Of a stretch of DNA of 52,168 nt, positions 28,701-38,155 are shown piece after piece. Numbering within the stretch: the stretch's first letter is position 1; every line of letters begins with the position of its first letter. The stretch is from Paludibacteraceae bacterium (GTDB taxonomy: Bacteria; Bacteroidota; Bacteroidia; Bacteroidales; Paludibacteraceae): positions 1 through 52,168 of the forward strand of contig JAGALP010000008.1 in NCBI GenBank assembly GCA_017625155.1, given 5' to 3'. The notes below the pieces were generated by a model. It had not been told where the DNA came from. It was given only the letters and a program-made list of their open reading frames with translations, and made no database searches. Position numbers and translations under genes: made by a program.

Positions 28701-31104
28701 CTACACAGTAGACCTGGCCACCGGCCATAGCCGCACGTCTAAAAAATGGCGTAATAGGCACTGGCAGTGGAGCGAGTTACTACAACGCTGTAGCGAAACC
28801 CAGCGCACCAGTGAGACTGCCGCCGAATACGCGAAAATGAGCCGCGAGGAACAAAGCAACGTAAAAGACGTGGGCGGTTTTGTCGGCGGCTACCTCAGTG
28901 GCGGCGTACGTAAAAATACAAACGTACTGTATCGTAGCGTCGCCACCCTGGATATAGACTACGGCACGCTAAACGTCTGGGAAGATTTCCAGATGGCGTT
29001 TGGCTTTGCCGCTATGATCTATAGCACGCATAAGCACAGCGAAAAGACGCCACGCTATAGGCTGGTATTTCCACTATCGCGCCAGGTATCGCCAGCTGAA
29101 TACGAACCGCTTTGCCGTAAGATCGCGGCCGAAATAGGTATAGATCTTTTCGACGACACGACCTACGAGCTGCCGCGCTTATTCTACTGGCCCAGCACCT
29201 CAAAGGACGCCGAGTACGTATTTGAATACCAGGACGGGCCAGCCTGCAACGTAGACCAGATACTGGCGCAGTATGTAGATTACCGCGACGTTAGCGCCTG
29301 GCCGGTTAGCAGCAGAGAGGGCGACGTAATAGCCCACGAAATTACAAAAGCCGGCGACCCTACCGAGAAACCAGGACTAATAGGCGCATTTTGTCGCGCC
29401 TATAGTATCGAGGACGTAATAGAGCGTTTTTTATCGGACTACTACGAGCCTACCGGCGCCGATGGCCGCTACACCTACAAGCTGGGAAGCGTGGCCGGTG
29501 GCCTGGTTTGCTACGAGGGCAAATTTGCATTTAGCCACCACGAAACAGACCCAGCCAGCCGCCAGCTGTGTAATGCTTTCGACCTTTGCCGTATACACCT
29601 ATACGGAGCCAAAGACGAGGGCAGCCGCGCCCTGGATATTACCCGTAAACCGTCGTACCTGGCTATGACTGATTTTGCCCGCCAGGATCGTAACGTAAAA
29701 CTGATACTATCCAGGGACAAACAGCAGGCAGCCGCGGACGATTTCGCCGGCGTAGAACTGCCGGAAGATTATAGCGACGAATGGAAAGCCGATTTAGAGT
29801 ATAGCAAAAGCGGTAAGCTACAGTGCACGATCGGTAATATAATACTGATACTGGAAAATGACCCAGCGCTGCGCGGCCATATCGTCCACGATCTTTTTGC
29901 CGGCTACGACGGCGTAGTAGGTGGCCTGCCGTGGAATAAGAACGCGACCCAGTGGACGGACACCGACGACGCTAACCTGCGCGTATGGCTGGAAAAGAAC
30001 TACGATATAACCGGTAAGGAAAAGATCGCCGACGCTTTGACCGCTGTACTGACGCGCCACAGCTACCACCCTATACGCGACTACCTCAACGGCTTAACCT
30101 GGGACGGTACGCCACGCCTGGAACGCCTAATTATTGACTATATCGGCGCTGAGGACACCGAGCTAAACCGAGTTATGACCCGTAAGCATTTTACGGCCGC
30201 CGTTACCCGCGTTTTTAAGCCAGGCTGCAAATACGACTACTGCCTGGTTATGACTGGGCCGGAGGGTGCCGGAAAATCGACGCTGCTAAATAAGATGGGC
30301 GGCCAGTGGTTTAACGACAGTATAACTACCACCGAGGGCAAAGAGGGTATGGATCAATTACGCCGCGCCTGGATTATCGAAATGGGCGAGCTGGCCAGTA
30401 TCAAGCGCAGCGACGTAGAGAGTATAAAAGCCTATCTATCCAAGCGCGTAGATATATACCGCGCAGCATACGCACGTCGCACGGCTGAACACCCGCGGCA
30501 GTGTATTTTCTGCGGTACGACTAACGAGGCTTTATTTCTCAAAGGCGATAACGGAAACCGCCGCTTTTGGATAATCGCCGTAGATCCTACGCTGCGTAAA
30601 TATACAGCCTGGCAGGACGCTATAGACCGCGACCGCGACCAGCTTTGGGCCGAAGCTGTGCACTACTACAAGCAGGGCGAAAAACTGTACCTGGACGACA
30701 GACTGGAAGCCCAGGCAAAGCAGCGCCAGGCTGAGTATAACGACGACCACGACGACCCGCTGGCAGATATGCTGCTAAACTTTCTGGACGCAAAGCTGCC
30801 GGCCGACTGGGAGACGTACGACCTAAGCAGGCGCCGCGCCTGGTGGCGTGATCCCGACCCGCTGAACGCTGACGGTACAGAGACACGCACCCGCGTATCT
30901 GCTGTGGAATTTATCTGCGAGCGAATGGGCCGAGATATGGCCGATAAAGAATTTAAGTACCTGGCCCGAAAGATTAGCAACCTAATAAAAGCGCTGCCGA
31001 ACTGGGAAAAGGTAAGTACGACCAAACACTGCCAGAACCTATACGGCATACAGCGAGGCTATCGCCGTATCGTTGAGGCCGGCAGTACCGAAGATGACCT
31101 ATAA
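28678..31104 (+). CDS. VapE/VirE-type primase-helicase of element B
   Basis: An 808-residue homologue of the element A protein at 3300, collinear throughout. The BT4734-type N-terminal domain (KDVGGFVGGYL, ATLDIDYG, YRLVFPLSR, FYWPSTSKD) covers about 1-330. The ATPase has Walker A GPEGAGKSTLL near 527-537, then WIIEMGELASIKRSD, CGTTNEALFLKGDNGNRRFW and DRDQLWAEAVHYYKQGEKLYL. It probably melts the origin located one gene downstream. The C-terminal regions (RMGRDMADKEFKYLARKI against RMGANMADKDYRYRARKI) show close kinship with element A, in keeping with the shared iterons. Confidence 0.93.
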   Translation: MKLKLKYDYTVDLATGHSRTSKKWRNRHWQWSELLQRCSETQRTSETAAEYAKMSREEQSNVKDVGGFVGGYLSGGVRKNTNVLYRSVATLDIDYGTLNVWEDFQMAFGFAAMIYSTHKHSEKTPRYRLVFPLSRQVSPAEYEPLCRKIAAEIGIDLFDDTTYELPRLFYWPSTSKDAEYVFEYQDGPACNVDQILAQYVDYRDVSAWPVSSREGDVIAHEITKAGDPTEKPGLIGAFCRAYSIEDVIERFLSDYYEPTGADGRYTYKLGSVAGGLVCYEGKFAFSHHETDPASRQLCNAFDLCRIHLYGAKDEGSRALDITRKPSYLAMTDFARQDRNVKLILSRDKQQAAADDFAGVELPEDYSDEWKADLEYSKSGKLQCTIGNIILILENDPALRGHIVHDLFAGYDGVVGGLPWNKNATQWTDTDDANLRVWLEKNYDITGKEKIADALTAVLTRHSYHPIRDYLNGLTWDGTPRLERLIIDYIGAEDTELNRVMTRKHFTAAVTRVFKPGCKYDYCLVMTGPEGAGKSTLLNKMGGQWFNDSITTTEGKEGMDQLRRAWIIEMGELASIKRSDVESIKAYLSKRVDIYRAAYARRTAEHPRQCIFCGTTNEALFLKGDNGNRRFWIIAVDPTLRKYTAWQDAIDRDRDQLWAEAVHYYKQGEKLYLDDRLEAQAKQRQAEYNDDHDDPLADMLLNFLDAKLPADWETYDLSRRRAWWRDPDPLNADGTETRTRVSAVEFICERMGRDMADKEFKYLARKISNLIKALPNWEKVSTTKHCQNLYGIQRGYRRIVEAGSTEDDL

Positions 31105-31106
31105 AT

Positions 31107-31775
31107 ATGGCAAAGGGTATTAAAATAGAGCTGACAGAAAAGCAGGAAAAATGGCTAAAAACGCATTTTTTACACACGAAAAACGCGGAAATAGCCGAAA
31201 AACTGGGCATTTCCGAGACAGCAGTACACCGTTTCGCGCGTGCTTTGGGCCTCAAAAAGAGCCGCCAGTATATGGTAAAATGCCAGCGAGCAACAGCCGA
31301 CGCAGCGCAGCGATCGCACCGACGAAACGGTACGTACCCGCCAAAAGGTTACAAGATACCAGGCAGCGAAAAGTACCAGTTTAAGCCTGGCGAGACCTGC
31401 CGCGATAGGATCGGCGCGAAGCGTGAGGCTGAGAGGATCCGCAAAAGTGCCGAGACCAGGAAACAGACCTACAAAAGCGAAAGAGCACGCGCCGTCTGGG
31501 GCTTTGAACAGCGTACGAAAATGCGAGTAATAAGGCAACCCCAGGCTAAAATACAGCTGCGCTACTACCTAAAGAAACGCGGTTATATCGTGGACGACGT
31601 AGCGCGTATAGTCTACTATACCGAGACGACAAAACGAGGCAAAAAGATAGAGGCTAAACGGCAGCCGTGGTATAAGTTTATGCCGCTGGATCCGGTAAAC
31701 GATACGGGCGAAAATCCCGAAAAGGTAAACGGAAACAACGCAGCCGCCGAGACTGGCCGAAAACCGAGAGAGTAA
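31107..31775 (+). CDS. HTH DNA-binding protein, candidate origin-binding factor
   Basis: A 222-residue, very basic protein. Residues 10-55 are a helix-turn-helix (LTEKQEKWLKTHF, NAEIAEKLGISETAVHRFARALGL), the form of phage replication or terminase-type HTH proteins. The rest is Lys/Arg-rich (RAVWGFEQRTKMRVIRQPQAK, RYYLKKRGYIVDD). Its stop codon lies inside the first GTAAAC of the iteron array, and it starts 2 bp after VapE. The location and charge suit an iteron-binding initiator. Element A has no matching gene between VapE and its array, so there the role may fall to another protein. Confidence 0.75.
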   Translation: MAKGIKIELTEKQEKWLKTHFLHTKNAEIAEKLGISETAVHRFARALGLKKSRQYMVKCQRATADAAQRSHRRNGTYPPKGYKIPGSEKYQFKPGETCRDRIGAKREAERIRKSAETRKQTYKSERARAVWGFEQRTKMRVIRQPQAKIQLRYYLKKRGYIVDDVARIVYYTETTKRGKKIEAKRQPWYKFMPLDPVNDTGENPEKVNGNNAAAETGRKPRE

Positions 31776-32003
31776 ACAAAAAATTTCGTTTACCGCGTCG
31801 TTTACTTATTTCGTTTACTGCTTAAAATGCTATAAACCAATAAATAAATATATAAGTAAACGTAGTAAACGATAGTAATATAAATAAAGATATAAATAAC
31901 GTAATACAGAGATATACAGCATTATTTACACGAAAATAAGCGTACCTACGCGTAAAGGGGTATTATATGTAGAAAATGCGCACCGTTTACGTTTTTCGTT
32001 TAC
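31772..32003. other. Putative replication origin of element B: GTAAAC/GTTTAC iterons
   Basis: No gene lies between 31,776 and 32,006. GTAAAC or its complement starts at 31,772, 31,788, 31,800, 31,813, 31,856, 31,865, 31,985 and 31,998. The centre (31,820-31,925) is a run of AT-rich DNA with repeated ATAAATA. The layout (iteron cluster, AT-rich tract, two terminal iterons) mirrors 5728-6045 in element A. Confidence 0.65.
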
Positions 32004-32006
32004 AAG

Positions 32007-32333
32007 ATGGAAAAGAAGATAGAAAAAATAGTGAAGCACGCCGAAGTATCGGAAAAAGCCATAGAGCGCTATTTATCCGACAGCGTAAAAGAGCTGGGCG
32101 GTATCTGCCTAAAGTATAGTAACCCTGGTATGGCCGGTTATCCGGATCGTATCTGCCTGCTGCCAGGTGGCGTTACTATCTGGGTGGAACTAAAGAGCAA
32201 GGACGGCGAGCTGAAAGCTATACAAAAAGTCCGGATCGACCAGCTGCGTAAGATCGGCCACACTGTGTACGTATGCAGCAGCAAAGCTGCGATCGACGAA
32301 GTATTAAAACCCTATAAAGCTGCCGCCCTATGA
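32007..32333 (+). CDS. VRR-NUC domain nuclease
   Basis: A 108-residue stand-alone VRR-NUC (PD-(D/E)XK) nuclease. Core: GGICLKYSNPGMAGYPDRICLLPGG (catalytic Asp in PDR), then WVELKSKDGEL (Glu-x-Lys), then QKVRIDQLRKIGHTVYVCSS. Phage VRR-NUC proteins usually pair with a SNF2-type helicase, as here: the two genes overlap by 4 bp. Likely role: resolution or processing of branched DNA during replication or before packaging. Confidence 0.92.
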   Translation: MEKKIEKIVKHAEVSEKAIERYLSDSVKELGGICLKYSNPGMAGYPDRICLLPGGVTIWVELKSKDGELKAIQKVRIDQLRKIGHTVYVCSSKAAIDEVLKPYKAAAL

Positions 32334-33709
32334 TATACAAGCCATACGATTACCAGCGTACCGCTATGCAGTGGATAATAGATAAACCGCACTGCGGGTT
32401 ATTCCTGGATATGGGACTGGGTAAAACAGTATCTACGCTGACTGCCATACAGCAGCTGATAGACGACTGCGAAATAAGCCGCGTACTGGTGGTAGCGCCT
32501 AAAAAGGTGGCCGAAACAACCTGGAGCACCGAGGCCGAAAAGTGGGAACACCTACACGACCTTAAAGTGGTTAAAGTGCTGGGATCCGAAAAGCAGCGCT
32601 GTTTAGCCCTGGCCGAAAAAGCAGACGTATACGTAACGGGCCGCGATAATTTCGTATGGCTGGTAGGAAAATACGGCGGCCAGCTTCCGTTTGACGCTAT
32701 AGTAATAGATGAGCTTACCAGCTTTAAGTCTGCGAAAAGTGAACGATTTAAGGCTATGCGCGTAGCGCTTCCAAGTGTAAAACGCGTTATCGGTTTGACC
32801 GGTACACCTGCGCCAAACGGCCTAATAGATCTGTGGGCGCAAATGTACTGTATCGACCAGGGCGAGCGTCTGGGTAAATCTATAAGCCGCTACCGCGAAA
32901 CTTATTTTGAGACCCACAAATGGAATAACATAGTAGTACGCTGCGACGTGAAAAAAGGCTGCGATACGATCATACGTAACAAGATCGCCGATATATGCCT
33001 AAGTATGCAAGCCAAAGACTACCTACAGCTGCCGGATATGATTACGCACACTGCCACTGTGGAACTGAGCAGTAAAACGATGGCGGCGTATGCGAAATTT
33101 GAAAAAGAAAAGGTTTTAGAATTTAAGGCCGAGCACGGCGGCGAACCTGCTAACGTACTGGCCAATTCTGCCGCCGGACTGATGAACAAATTAAGCCAGT
33201 TTGCTAACGGCGCCATATACGACGAAGATAGGCAGGTACACGCTATCCACGACGAAAAATTAGACCGGCTGGCCGAGATCGTCGAGGCTGCTAACGGCAG
33301 CAGCGTATTAGTGTTTTACCAGTACAAGCACGATATACCCAGGATCACTGCAAAGCTGAAAGGCTATAAAGTACGTACCTATGAGGGCGAAAAAGACCTA
33401 ATAGACTGGAACGCCGGAAAGATAGACGTACTACTGGCCCACCCTGCCAGTACAGCGTACGGCCTCAATATGCAGCAGGGCGGCCACTATATAGTCTGGT
33501 TTGGTACGGGCTGGAACCTGGAGCACTACCAGCAGGCTAACGCCAGGCTACATAGGCAGGGCCAAAGGTACCCAGTAACCGTATATAAGCTGATATGTAG
33601 GGGGACTGTAGACGAGAGAGCAGCCGCCGCACTGGATAGTAAAAAGGGAGTGCAGCAGGGCTTATTAGATAGTTTGAACTACTTAATACGTAAACACAGT
33701 GAGCAATAG
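32330..33709 (+). CDS. SNF2-type DEAD/DEAH helicase
   Basis: A 459-residue superfamily 2 ATPase. Motif I GLFLDMGLGKTVSTL near 24-38, motif II AIVIDELTSFKSAKSERF, motif III GLTGTPAPNGLIDLWAQM, and in the second lobe VLVFYQYKHDIPRITAKL, STAYGLNMQQGGHYIVWFG and motif VI QANARLHRQGQ. It is of the phage type that partners VRR-NUC. It may remodel DNA or displace protein at forks. It overlaps the next gene by 11 bp. Confidence 0.93.
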   Translation: MIYKPYDYQRTAMQWIIDKPHCGLFLDMGLGKTVSTLTAIQQLIDDCEISRVLVVAPKKVAETTWSTEAEKWEHLHDLKVVKVLGSEKQRCLALAEKADVYVTGRDNFVWLVGKYGGQLPFDAIVIDELTSFKSAKSERFKAMRVALPSVKRVIGLTGTPAPNGLIDLWAQMYCIDQGERLGKSISRYRETYFETHKWNNIVVRCDVKKGCDTIIRNKIADICLSMQAKDYLQLPDMITHTATVELSSKTMAAYAKFEKEKVLEFKAEHGGEPANVLANSAAGLMNKLSQFANGAIYDEDRQVHAIHDEKLDRLAEIVEAANGSSVLVFYQYKHDIPRITAKLKGYKVRTYEGEKDLIDWNAGKIDVLLAHPASTAYGLNMQQGGHYIVWFGTGWNLEHYQQANARLHRQGQRYPVTVYKLICRGTVDERAAAALDSKKGVQQGLLDSLNYLIRKHSEQ

Positions 33710-33977
33710 AAAACGGGTAAATATATCGGTAGATCCAGAGACCTACGCGAAGTTACAGCAGCTAAAGCAGGCATACGGGTTTAGTAATGTTTGCGAGCTG
33801 GTGGTAGCTTTCGTGCATATACTGTTAGACCGTATGGAAGTAGCAGAACAGCGAAAGTATGATTTACCGGACGACGACGGGAAATACATAGATCAAATGT
33901 TTGACGATCTGGGCCACGTAGAGAGAACGCCGGACGGTACCGTACCAGTAAGACACCACACTAAACGACCTAAGTAA
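33699..33977 (+). CDS. Ribbon-helix-helix-like DNA-binding protein
   Basis: A 92-residue protein: VNISVDPETYAKLQQLKQAY then YGFSNVCELVVAFVHILLDRM fits a strand-helix-helix protein. An acidic patch and IDQMFDDLGHVERTPDG follow. It is homologous to the element A protein at 6065, which is longer at the C-terminus. Here it is squeezed between the helicase and HNH genes with overlaps on both sides, ahead of the packaging site, so a role in packaging or late control is possible. Confidence 0.8.
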   Translation: MSNRKRVNISVDPETYAKLQQLKQAYGFSNVCELVVAFVHILLDRMEVAEQRKYDLPDDDGKYIDQMFDDLGHVERTPDGTVPVRHHTKRPK

Positions 33978-34315
33978 TGGCAAAGGATAAGGACTACCAG
34001 CGACTGATCAATACAAGCCAGTGGCTACGCCTGCGACGCGATACACTGACAGCGCACCCACTTTGCCAACGCTGCCAGGCTGAGGGAAAGATAACAGCAG
34101 CTACCGAAGTGCACCACGTACGGCCAGTAGAGGAAGCGATAAACTACGCGGAAAAGCGCCGGCGTATGTATGACCCAGCCAACCTACGCGCCCTATGCCA
34201 CGACTGCCACGTGAGGACACACACAGAGGCAGGGCGTAGCGGGCGTGAAGCAACAAAGAAGCGAAACGCTGAGCAGGTGGCCCAGGTAATAAAAAAATTT
34301 TTTGGCAACGGCTGA
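33977..34315 (+). CDS. HNH endonuclease of the packaging module
   Basis: A 112-residue HNH nuclease: CQRC near 30-33, EVHHVRPVEEA with the catalytic His pair, DPANLRALCHDCHVRTH with the second Cys pair and terminal His. HK97-type cos phages carry such a gene immediately before small terminase, where HNH assists TerL in cos cleavage. It overlaps the previous gene by one base and is followed by the cos-like region. Element A lacks it, so a helper would have to supply it. Confidence 0.92.
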   Translation: MAKDKDYQRLINTSQWLRLRRDTLTAHPLCQRCQAEGKITAATEVHHVRPVEEAINYAEKRRRMYDPANLRALCHDCHVRTHTEAGRSGREATKKRNAEQVAQVIKKFFGNG

Positions 34316-34342
34316 CTAAAGACGGGGGCCTATTTTTTAAGA

Positions 34343-34420
34343 GGGGTACACGCCGTTAAACCTCGCCCCCACCTTTGAGCGACCGCGGGTAAAATTTTGG
34401 ATTTGCGGAACTTTGGCCCG
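34343..34420 (+). other. cos-like packaging site of element B
   Basis: The only gene-free gap near the packaging genes (34,316-34,494) holds the two blocks CCGTTAAACCTCGCCCC (34,353-34,369) and TTTTGGATTTGCGGAACTTT (34,395-34,414). They are 25 bp apart, with GC-rich imperfect symmetry between them (GACCGCGGG). The same bipartite site is present in element A at 7564-7625. The rest of the gap (34,421-34,494) is AT-rich with short repeats (GATTTCC, GAAATTTCC) and may hold further terminase sites. Confidence 0.65.
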
Positions 34421-34494
34421 ATTTCCAGAGAACCGCCCGAAATTTCCAGGATCCGCGCAAAAATTGACAAAAAACGATAAAAATTTTACAGAAT

Positions 34495-34890
34495 ATGGCA
34501 AAAAGTGTAGCAGATTACAAAAAAGAGATCGTGCGACAGCTGAAAGCTAACGGCACCTACAGTAAGGGCCTGGATATGCAAATTATTTCGCTGGCCAGTG
34601 CTATGCGTAATTTGGAAATGGCTAACGCGCAGATCGACGGGCTGACCGAGACGACCGTATGGGAAACGACCCGATACGGCGAGAAGCTGGCGCCACACCC
34701 AGTATTTAAGATCGCCAAAGAAGCCCAGGAAATGATAACGCGACAAATGAAAGCGTTAGGACTGACCGCAGAGGAACTGGCCGGCGGCGTGGACGACGAC
34801 CCGCTGGCAGATCTTACAAAGAAGCTGAACAAAAAGCGCAAAGCACCAGTAGTAATTAGACCAGGCGAACCAGAAACAGACGCGCAGTAA
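34495..34890 (+). CDS. terS: Terminase small subunit, P27-like
   Basis: A 131-residue helical protein of the P27-type small terminase family: VADYKKEIVRQLKANGTY, MQIISLASAMRNLEMANAQIDGLTETT, HPVFKIAKEAQEMITRQMKALGLTAEELAG. It recognises the packaging site and recruits TerL. It overlaps the TerL start by one base. The adjacent upstream noncoding region carries the cos-like site, its expected target. Confidence 0.88.
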   Translation: MAKSVADYKKEIVRQLKANGTYSKGLDMQIISLASAMRNLEMANAQIDGLTETTVWETTRYGEKLAPHPVFKIAKEAQEMITRQMKALGLTAEELAGGVDDDPLADLTKKLNKKRKAPVVIRPGEPETDAQ

Positions 34891-36596
34891 TGACCGAGGA
34901 AGAAAAAGACAGACTACGCCAGGCGAAAATAGACGTTACCGAAAAGCTGGCAAATATGCAGATAGACCGTTACCGGTTATCCGACGTGGATAGCCGGCTG
35001 GACGACTACGTGCGCGAGGTGGCGACTAACCCAGACGGGCACAACCTATACGAGCAGCTGGCCGTAGCGCTGTTTTTCCAAAAGTGCGACCGCTACGGCA
35101 TAAACGCTACCGAAGTATGGCGGTTTTTCGATCTGTACGAAAGCCTATATTTTCCTGGTAAGACCGGCCAGCAGCGCTATAAGCTGACGCCGGTACAGTG
35201 CTTCCAGTTTGCCAATATACACGCGTTTTGGCAAGATGGCCGCCGCGTAGTGCGCGAAGTAGTGCTATACGTACCGCGTAAGTTTAGCAAGACGACCAGT
35301 ACGGCGTCCCTGGCTATCGACGATTTACTGTACGGCGACGCTAACGCGGAAAGCTACACCGGCGCGAACAGTAGCGACCAGGCTAAAAAGTGTTTCGACG
35401 TTATCCGCGGCTGTATGCGCAAACTGGATCCAAAGGAACGGCGCTACACCATAAACGAGCAAACGATAAAAAGCCGCCGAAAGGATCGCAGCGCATTTGC
35501 TCAGTGTTTGACGGCCAACGCCAGAACCAAAGACGGACTAAACGCCAGCACGGTAATTATGGACGAGTTTAGCCAGGCCCGCGATAGCGACCTGCTAACT
35601 GTGCTAACTACGTCTATGGGCGTACGCGAAAACCCACTAACAGCCATTATTACTACTGCGTCGGACGTTTTCGATGGGCCGTTTTACGAAATGCTGCAAG
35701 GCTACAAAGCTGTACTGCTGGGCGAATATGACGACGACACCGTATTTGCGCATATATTTGAGCCGGATATAGACGACGCCGAGGACGACGAAAAGACCTG
35801 GTATAAAGTGCACCCGCATTTAGGCATAACGGTAAATATCGAGTTTTACCGCCAGGAGTACAAAAAGGCGCTGCGCGATGGATCCGAAGCTATGCTGGCT
35901 TTCCGTACAAAGCTGCTGAACATATACGCCGAGAATGAGCAGCGCAGCTGGATAAGTAGCACCCTGGCCCGCCATATTAGCCGCCCGATCCATATAGACG
36001 CGATCAAAGGCAGGCCCGACGCTATGGTGGCTATCGACCTATCGGAAAGCGACGACTTTAGCGCCGTTACAGTTGGAATGTATGAGCCGACGCAGCGTAA
36101 TTTCCATTTCCATACGGCGTACTTTTTTCCAGCTGGCGCGTTACCTGGCCACCCTAACGAAAAGCTGTACCGCGTCTGGGCTGATAAGGGCTATTTAACG
36201 CTGACCGACGGCGACGTTATCGACTATGCAGCTATCGTTAATTACGTGCTATGGCTGAACCAGCACGTACGTATACTGGGTATCGGCTACGATCCCTGGA
36301 AAAGCCAGGAAGTTATAAATATGCTGGCCGCTGCCGGTGCCGACAATGTGATAACCGGCGTAAAGCAGACCTACGGAAACTTTACCGCGCCGGTAGAGAG
36401 CTTCGAGCACGGCGCTAAGACTGGCCACGTATTTATCAACGATAACCCTATAAACGCTTACTGTTTCGGTAACGCTGTACTGGATAGCGACAAGCTGGAG
36501 AACTGCAAGCCAATAAAACGAAAGCAGACGGCCAAGATAGACGGCGTTATAACGAAACTTATGTGCTTACGCTTATTTATTGATTATGAAAGATAG
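34890..36596 (+). CDS. terL: Terminase large subunit
   Basis: A 568-residue packaging motor of the HK97/P27-linked Terminase_1 type. ATPase: VLYVPRKFSKTTSTASLAIDD near 126-146 (variant Walker A) and VIMDEFSQARDSD near 222-234 (Walker B Asp-Glu). Nuclease: VAIDLSESDDFSAVTVG near 380, LGIGYDPWKSQEVINML, then the C-terminal ITKLMCLRLFIDYER. It cuts and pumps DNA into the prohead. With HNH upstream this indicates cos packaging. It is the only terminase in the window and so the candidate motor for element A as well. Confidence 0.96.
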   Translation: MTEEEKDRLRQAKIDVTEKLANMQIDRYRLSDVDSRLDDYVREVATNPDGHNLYEQLAVALFFQKCDRYGINATEVWRFFDLYESLYFPGKTGQQRYKLTPVQCFQFANIHAFWQDGRRVVREVVLYVPRKFSKTTSTASLAIDDLLYGDANAESYTGANSSDQAKKCFDVIRGCMRKLDPKERRYTINEQTIKSRRKDRSAFAQCLTANARTKDGLNASTVIMDEFSQARDSDLLTVLTTSMGVRENPLTAIITTASDVFDGPFYEMLQGYKAVLLGEYDDDTVFAHIFEPDIDDAEDDEKTWYKVHPHLGITVNIEFYRQEYKKALRDGSEAMLAFRTKLLNIYAENEQRSWISSTLARHISRPIHIDAIKGRPDAMVAIDLSESDDFSAVTVGMYEPTQRNFHFHTAYFFPAGALPGHPNEKLYRVWADKGYLTLTDGDVIDYAAIVNYVLWLNQHVRILGIGYDPWKSQEVINMLAAAGADNVITGVKQTYGNFTAPVESFEHGAKTGHVFINDNPINAYCFGNAVLDSDKLENCKPIKRKQTAKIDGVITKLMCLRLFIDYER

Positions 36597-36708
36597 AAAA
36601 ATTAGCCCCGAAAACCTACGCAGCGGCGATACTTTTCGACTTTTTGGCCGTCTATGCCATTTTGTTGGAACGATAAAAGACGGTAAAGACGTGCTGTATA
36701 TTTATTAG
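36586..36708 (+). CDS. Small protein between TerL and portal
   Basis: A 40-residue frame overlapping the end of TerL by 11 bp (MKDRKISPENLRSGDTFRLFGRLCHFVGTI). The SGDTFRLFGRLCHFVG part is a plausible small beta domain. Its tight overlap supports translation. The following 36,709-36,815 has no convincing gene. Confidence 0.5.
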   Translation: MKDRKISPENLRSGDTFRLFGRLCHFVGTIKDGKDVLYIY

Positions 36709-36815
36709 CAATGGAACCGGTATAGTAGGCAACGAGTTTACAAAACCAAACCGTATCAGGTGTTTTGTATGGAACTATTATACGCAGAAAAATAAAATTT
36801 TTATGGATTTAGACG

Positions 36816-36845
36816 AAAGCGGGTACCAGTTACCCGCTTTTCTGT
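36816..36845 (+). terminator. Hairpin between TerL and portal genes
   Basis: A perfect 10-bp stem AAAGCGGGTA (36,816-36,825) / TACCCGCTTT (36,831-36,840) with loop CCAGT, followed by TCTG. It is a terminator or attenuator that could separate packaging from head gene expression. It lies inside the open frame upstream of the portal, supporting the internal ATG as portal start. Confidence 0.7.
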
Positions 36846-36871
36846 GTATATGTAGAGGCAGCATTTACATT

Positions 36872-38155
36872 ATGGGATTACTGGATAAAATAAAGAAGAT
36901 ATTTACGCGCGAGGCGGACGCTACCGAAGCGGACGCGTTTACGCCGCGTACTGGCGCGTCGGATATATGGCCCCTAACTGGTGGTAATGCTTTGTGCATA
37001 GCCACAGCCTACCGCTGTATAAATTTGCTGGCAGATAGCGTGGCTAATTTGCCTATACGCTATATGCGTTTGAAAAATAACATTTTCGTAGAGGACAAAA
37101 ATAGCCGCCTTCATTATTTACTGAATATACAGCCTAACGCCTATATGTCGGCAGTAGATTTTTGGCGGTTACTAATACAGCAGTGTATATCGGACGGAAA
37201 CGCCTACGTAGTGCCTATTTTCGACTATGTTACTATGGATTACGCCGCGCTTATACCGGTTAATCCAGGCTGCGTAGCACACGATACGTTAAACGACAAA
37301 TATATAATTAACGACACTACGGCGGGAGTAGCTGGTACATTTGACGAAAGCGAGATAATCCATATTAAGAATTATACAATAGACGGAAAGCGCGGTATAT
37401 CTACGCTGGCTTATGCGCGTAATACTGTGAGCATAGCGCTAACGGGAGACGCCGAGACGCTGAACCGTTTTGCTAATGGTGGTAACGTGCGCGGAATAGT
37501 TAGCAACGATACCAGCGTGCGCGGTTTTGGCGAATACCAGGACGAACAGCTGAAAAAGACAGCTACGGATCTGGACGGCAGATTTAGAACCGGTGAGCGC
37601 ATAGTATCGCTACCTGGCCAGGTACAGTTTAGCCCTATTTCGCTATCGTCTACCGATATGCAATTTTTGGAAAGCCGCAAATTTACCGTGCGCGATATAT
37701 GCCGTTTCTTCGGCGTGCACCCGTCGTTTGTATTTGACGACACCAGCAATAATTATAAAAGCGCGGAAATGGCTAACGTAGCTTTCCTCAGCAGTACGCT
37801 AAACCCACTACTGCGTAAAATCGAAGTAGAACTGCACCGCAAATTAGTAACGCCGTCGCTTTGTTGTAAACGTCGTTTTGAATTTGATCGTACCAGCCTA
37901 TACGCGTGCGATCTGGATAGCAAAGTTAAGTATATCGCGCAGACAATAGCCACCGGCGTATACACAGTAAACGACTGGAGACTGAAAGAGAACCAGGCAC
38001 CCGTAGAGGGTGGCGATACTGTACTGGTATCGGCCAACCTTAAAAGCATAACCGAGGCGGGCAAAGCTACCGAACCAGTAGCGGATCCGGAGCCAGTACC
38101 CGCAGAACCAGTAGAAGATAACCCGAAAGAACCTAAAGAAGATGGCAAAGAATAA
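36872..38155 (+). CDS. Portal protein, HK97 family
   Basis: A 427-residue portal. The start MGLLDKIKKIF at 36,872 is the normal family N-terminus; an upstream ATG (36,803) lies before the hairpin and is unlikely. Conserved parts: CIATAYRCINLLADSVANLPI, LLNIQPNAYMSAVDFWRLLIQQCISDGNAYV, IIHIKNYTIDGKRGISTL, RDICRFFGVHPSFVFDD, YKSAEMANVAFLSSTLNPLLRKIE. The C-terminal 45 residues are an acidic Pro/Glu tail. It forms the dodecameric ring for DNA entry. It overlaps the protease gene by 14 bp. Confidence 0.95.
   Translation: MGLLDKIKKIFTREADATEADAFTPRTGASDIWPLTGGNALCIATAYRCINLLADSVANLPIRYMRLKNNIFVEDKNSRLHYLLNIQPNAYMSAVDFWRLLIQQCISDGNAYVVPIFDYVTMDYAALIPVNPGCVAHDTLNDKYIINDTTAGVAGTFDESEIIHIKNYTIDGKRGISTLAYARNTVSIALTGDAETLNRFANGGNVRGIVSNDTSVRGFGEYQDEQLKKTATDLDGRFRTGERIVSLPGQVQFSPISLSSTDMQFLESRKFTVRDICRFFGVHPSFVFDDTSNNYKSAEMANVAFLSSTLNPLLRKIEVELHRKLVTPSLCCKRRFEFDRTSLYACDLDSKVKYIAQTIATGVYTVNDWRLKENQAPVEGGDTVLVSANLKSITEAGKATEPVADPEPVPAEPVEDNPKEPKEDGKE

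Noticed and set aside
36803-36871. Longer portal start at 36,803.
   Set aside because: It would place a 10-bp stem-loop inside the coding sequence and add a Cys-rich leader unlike portal proteins. The ATG at 36,872 gives the normal MGLLDKI start.
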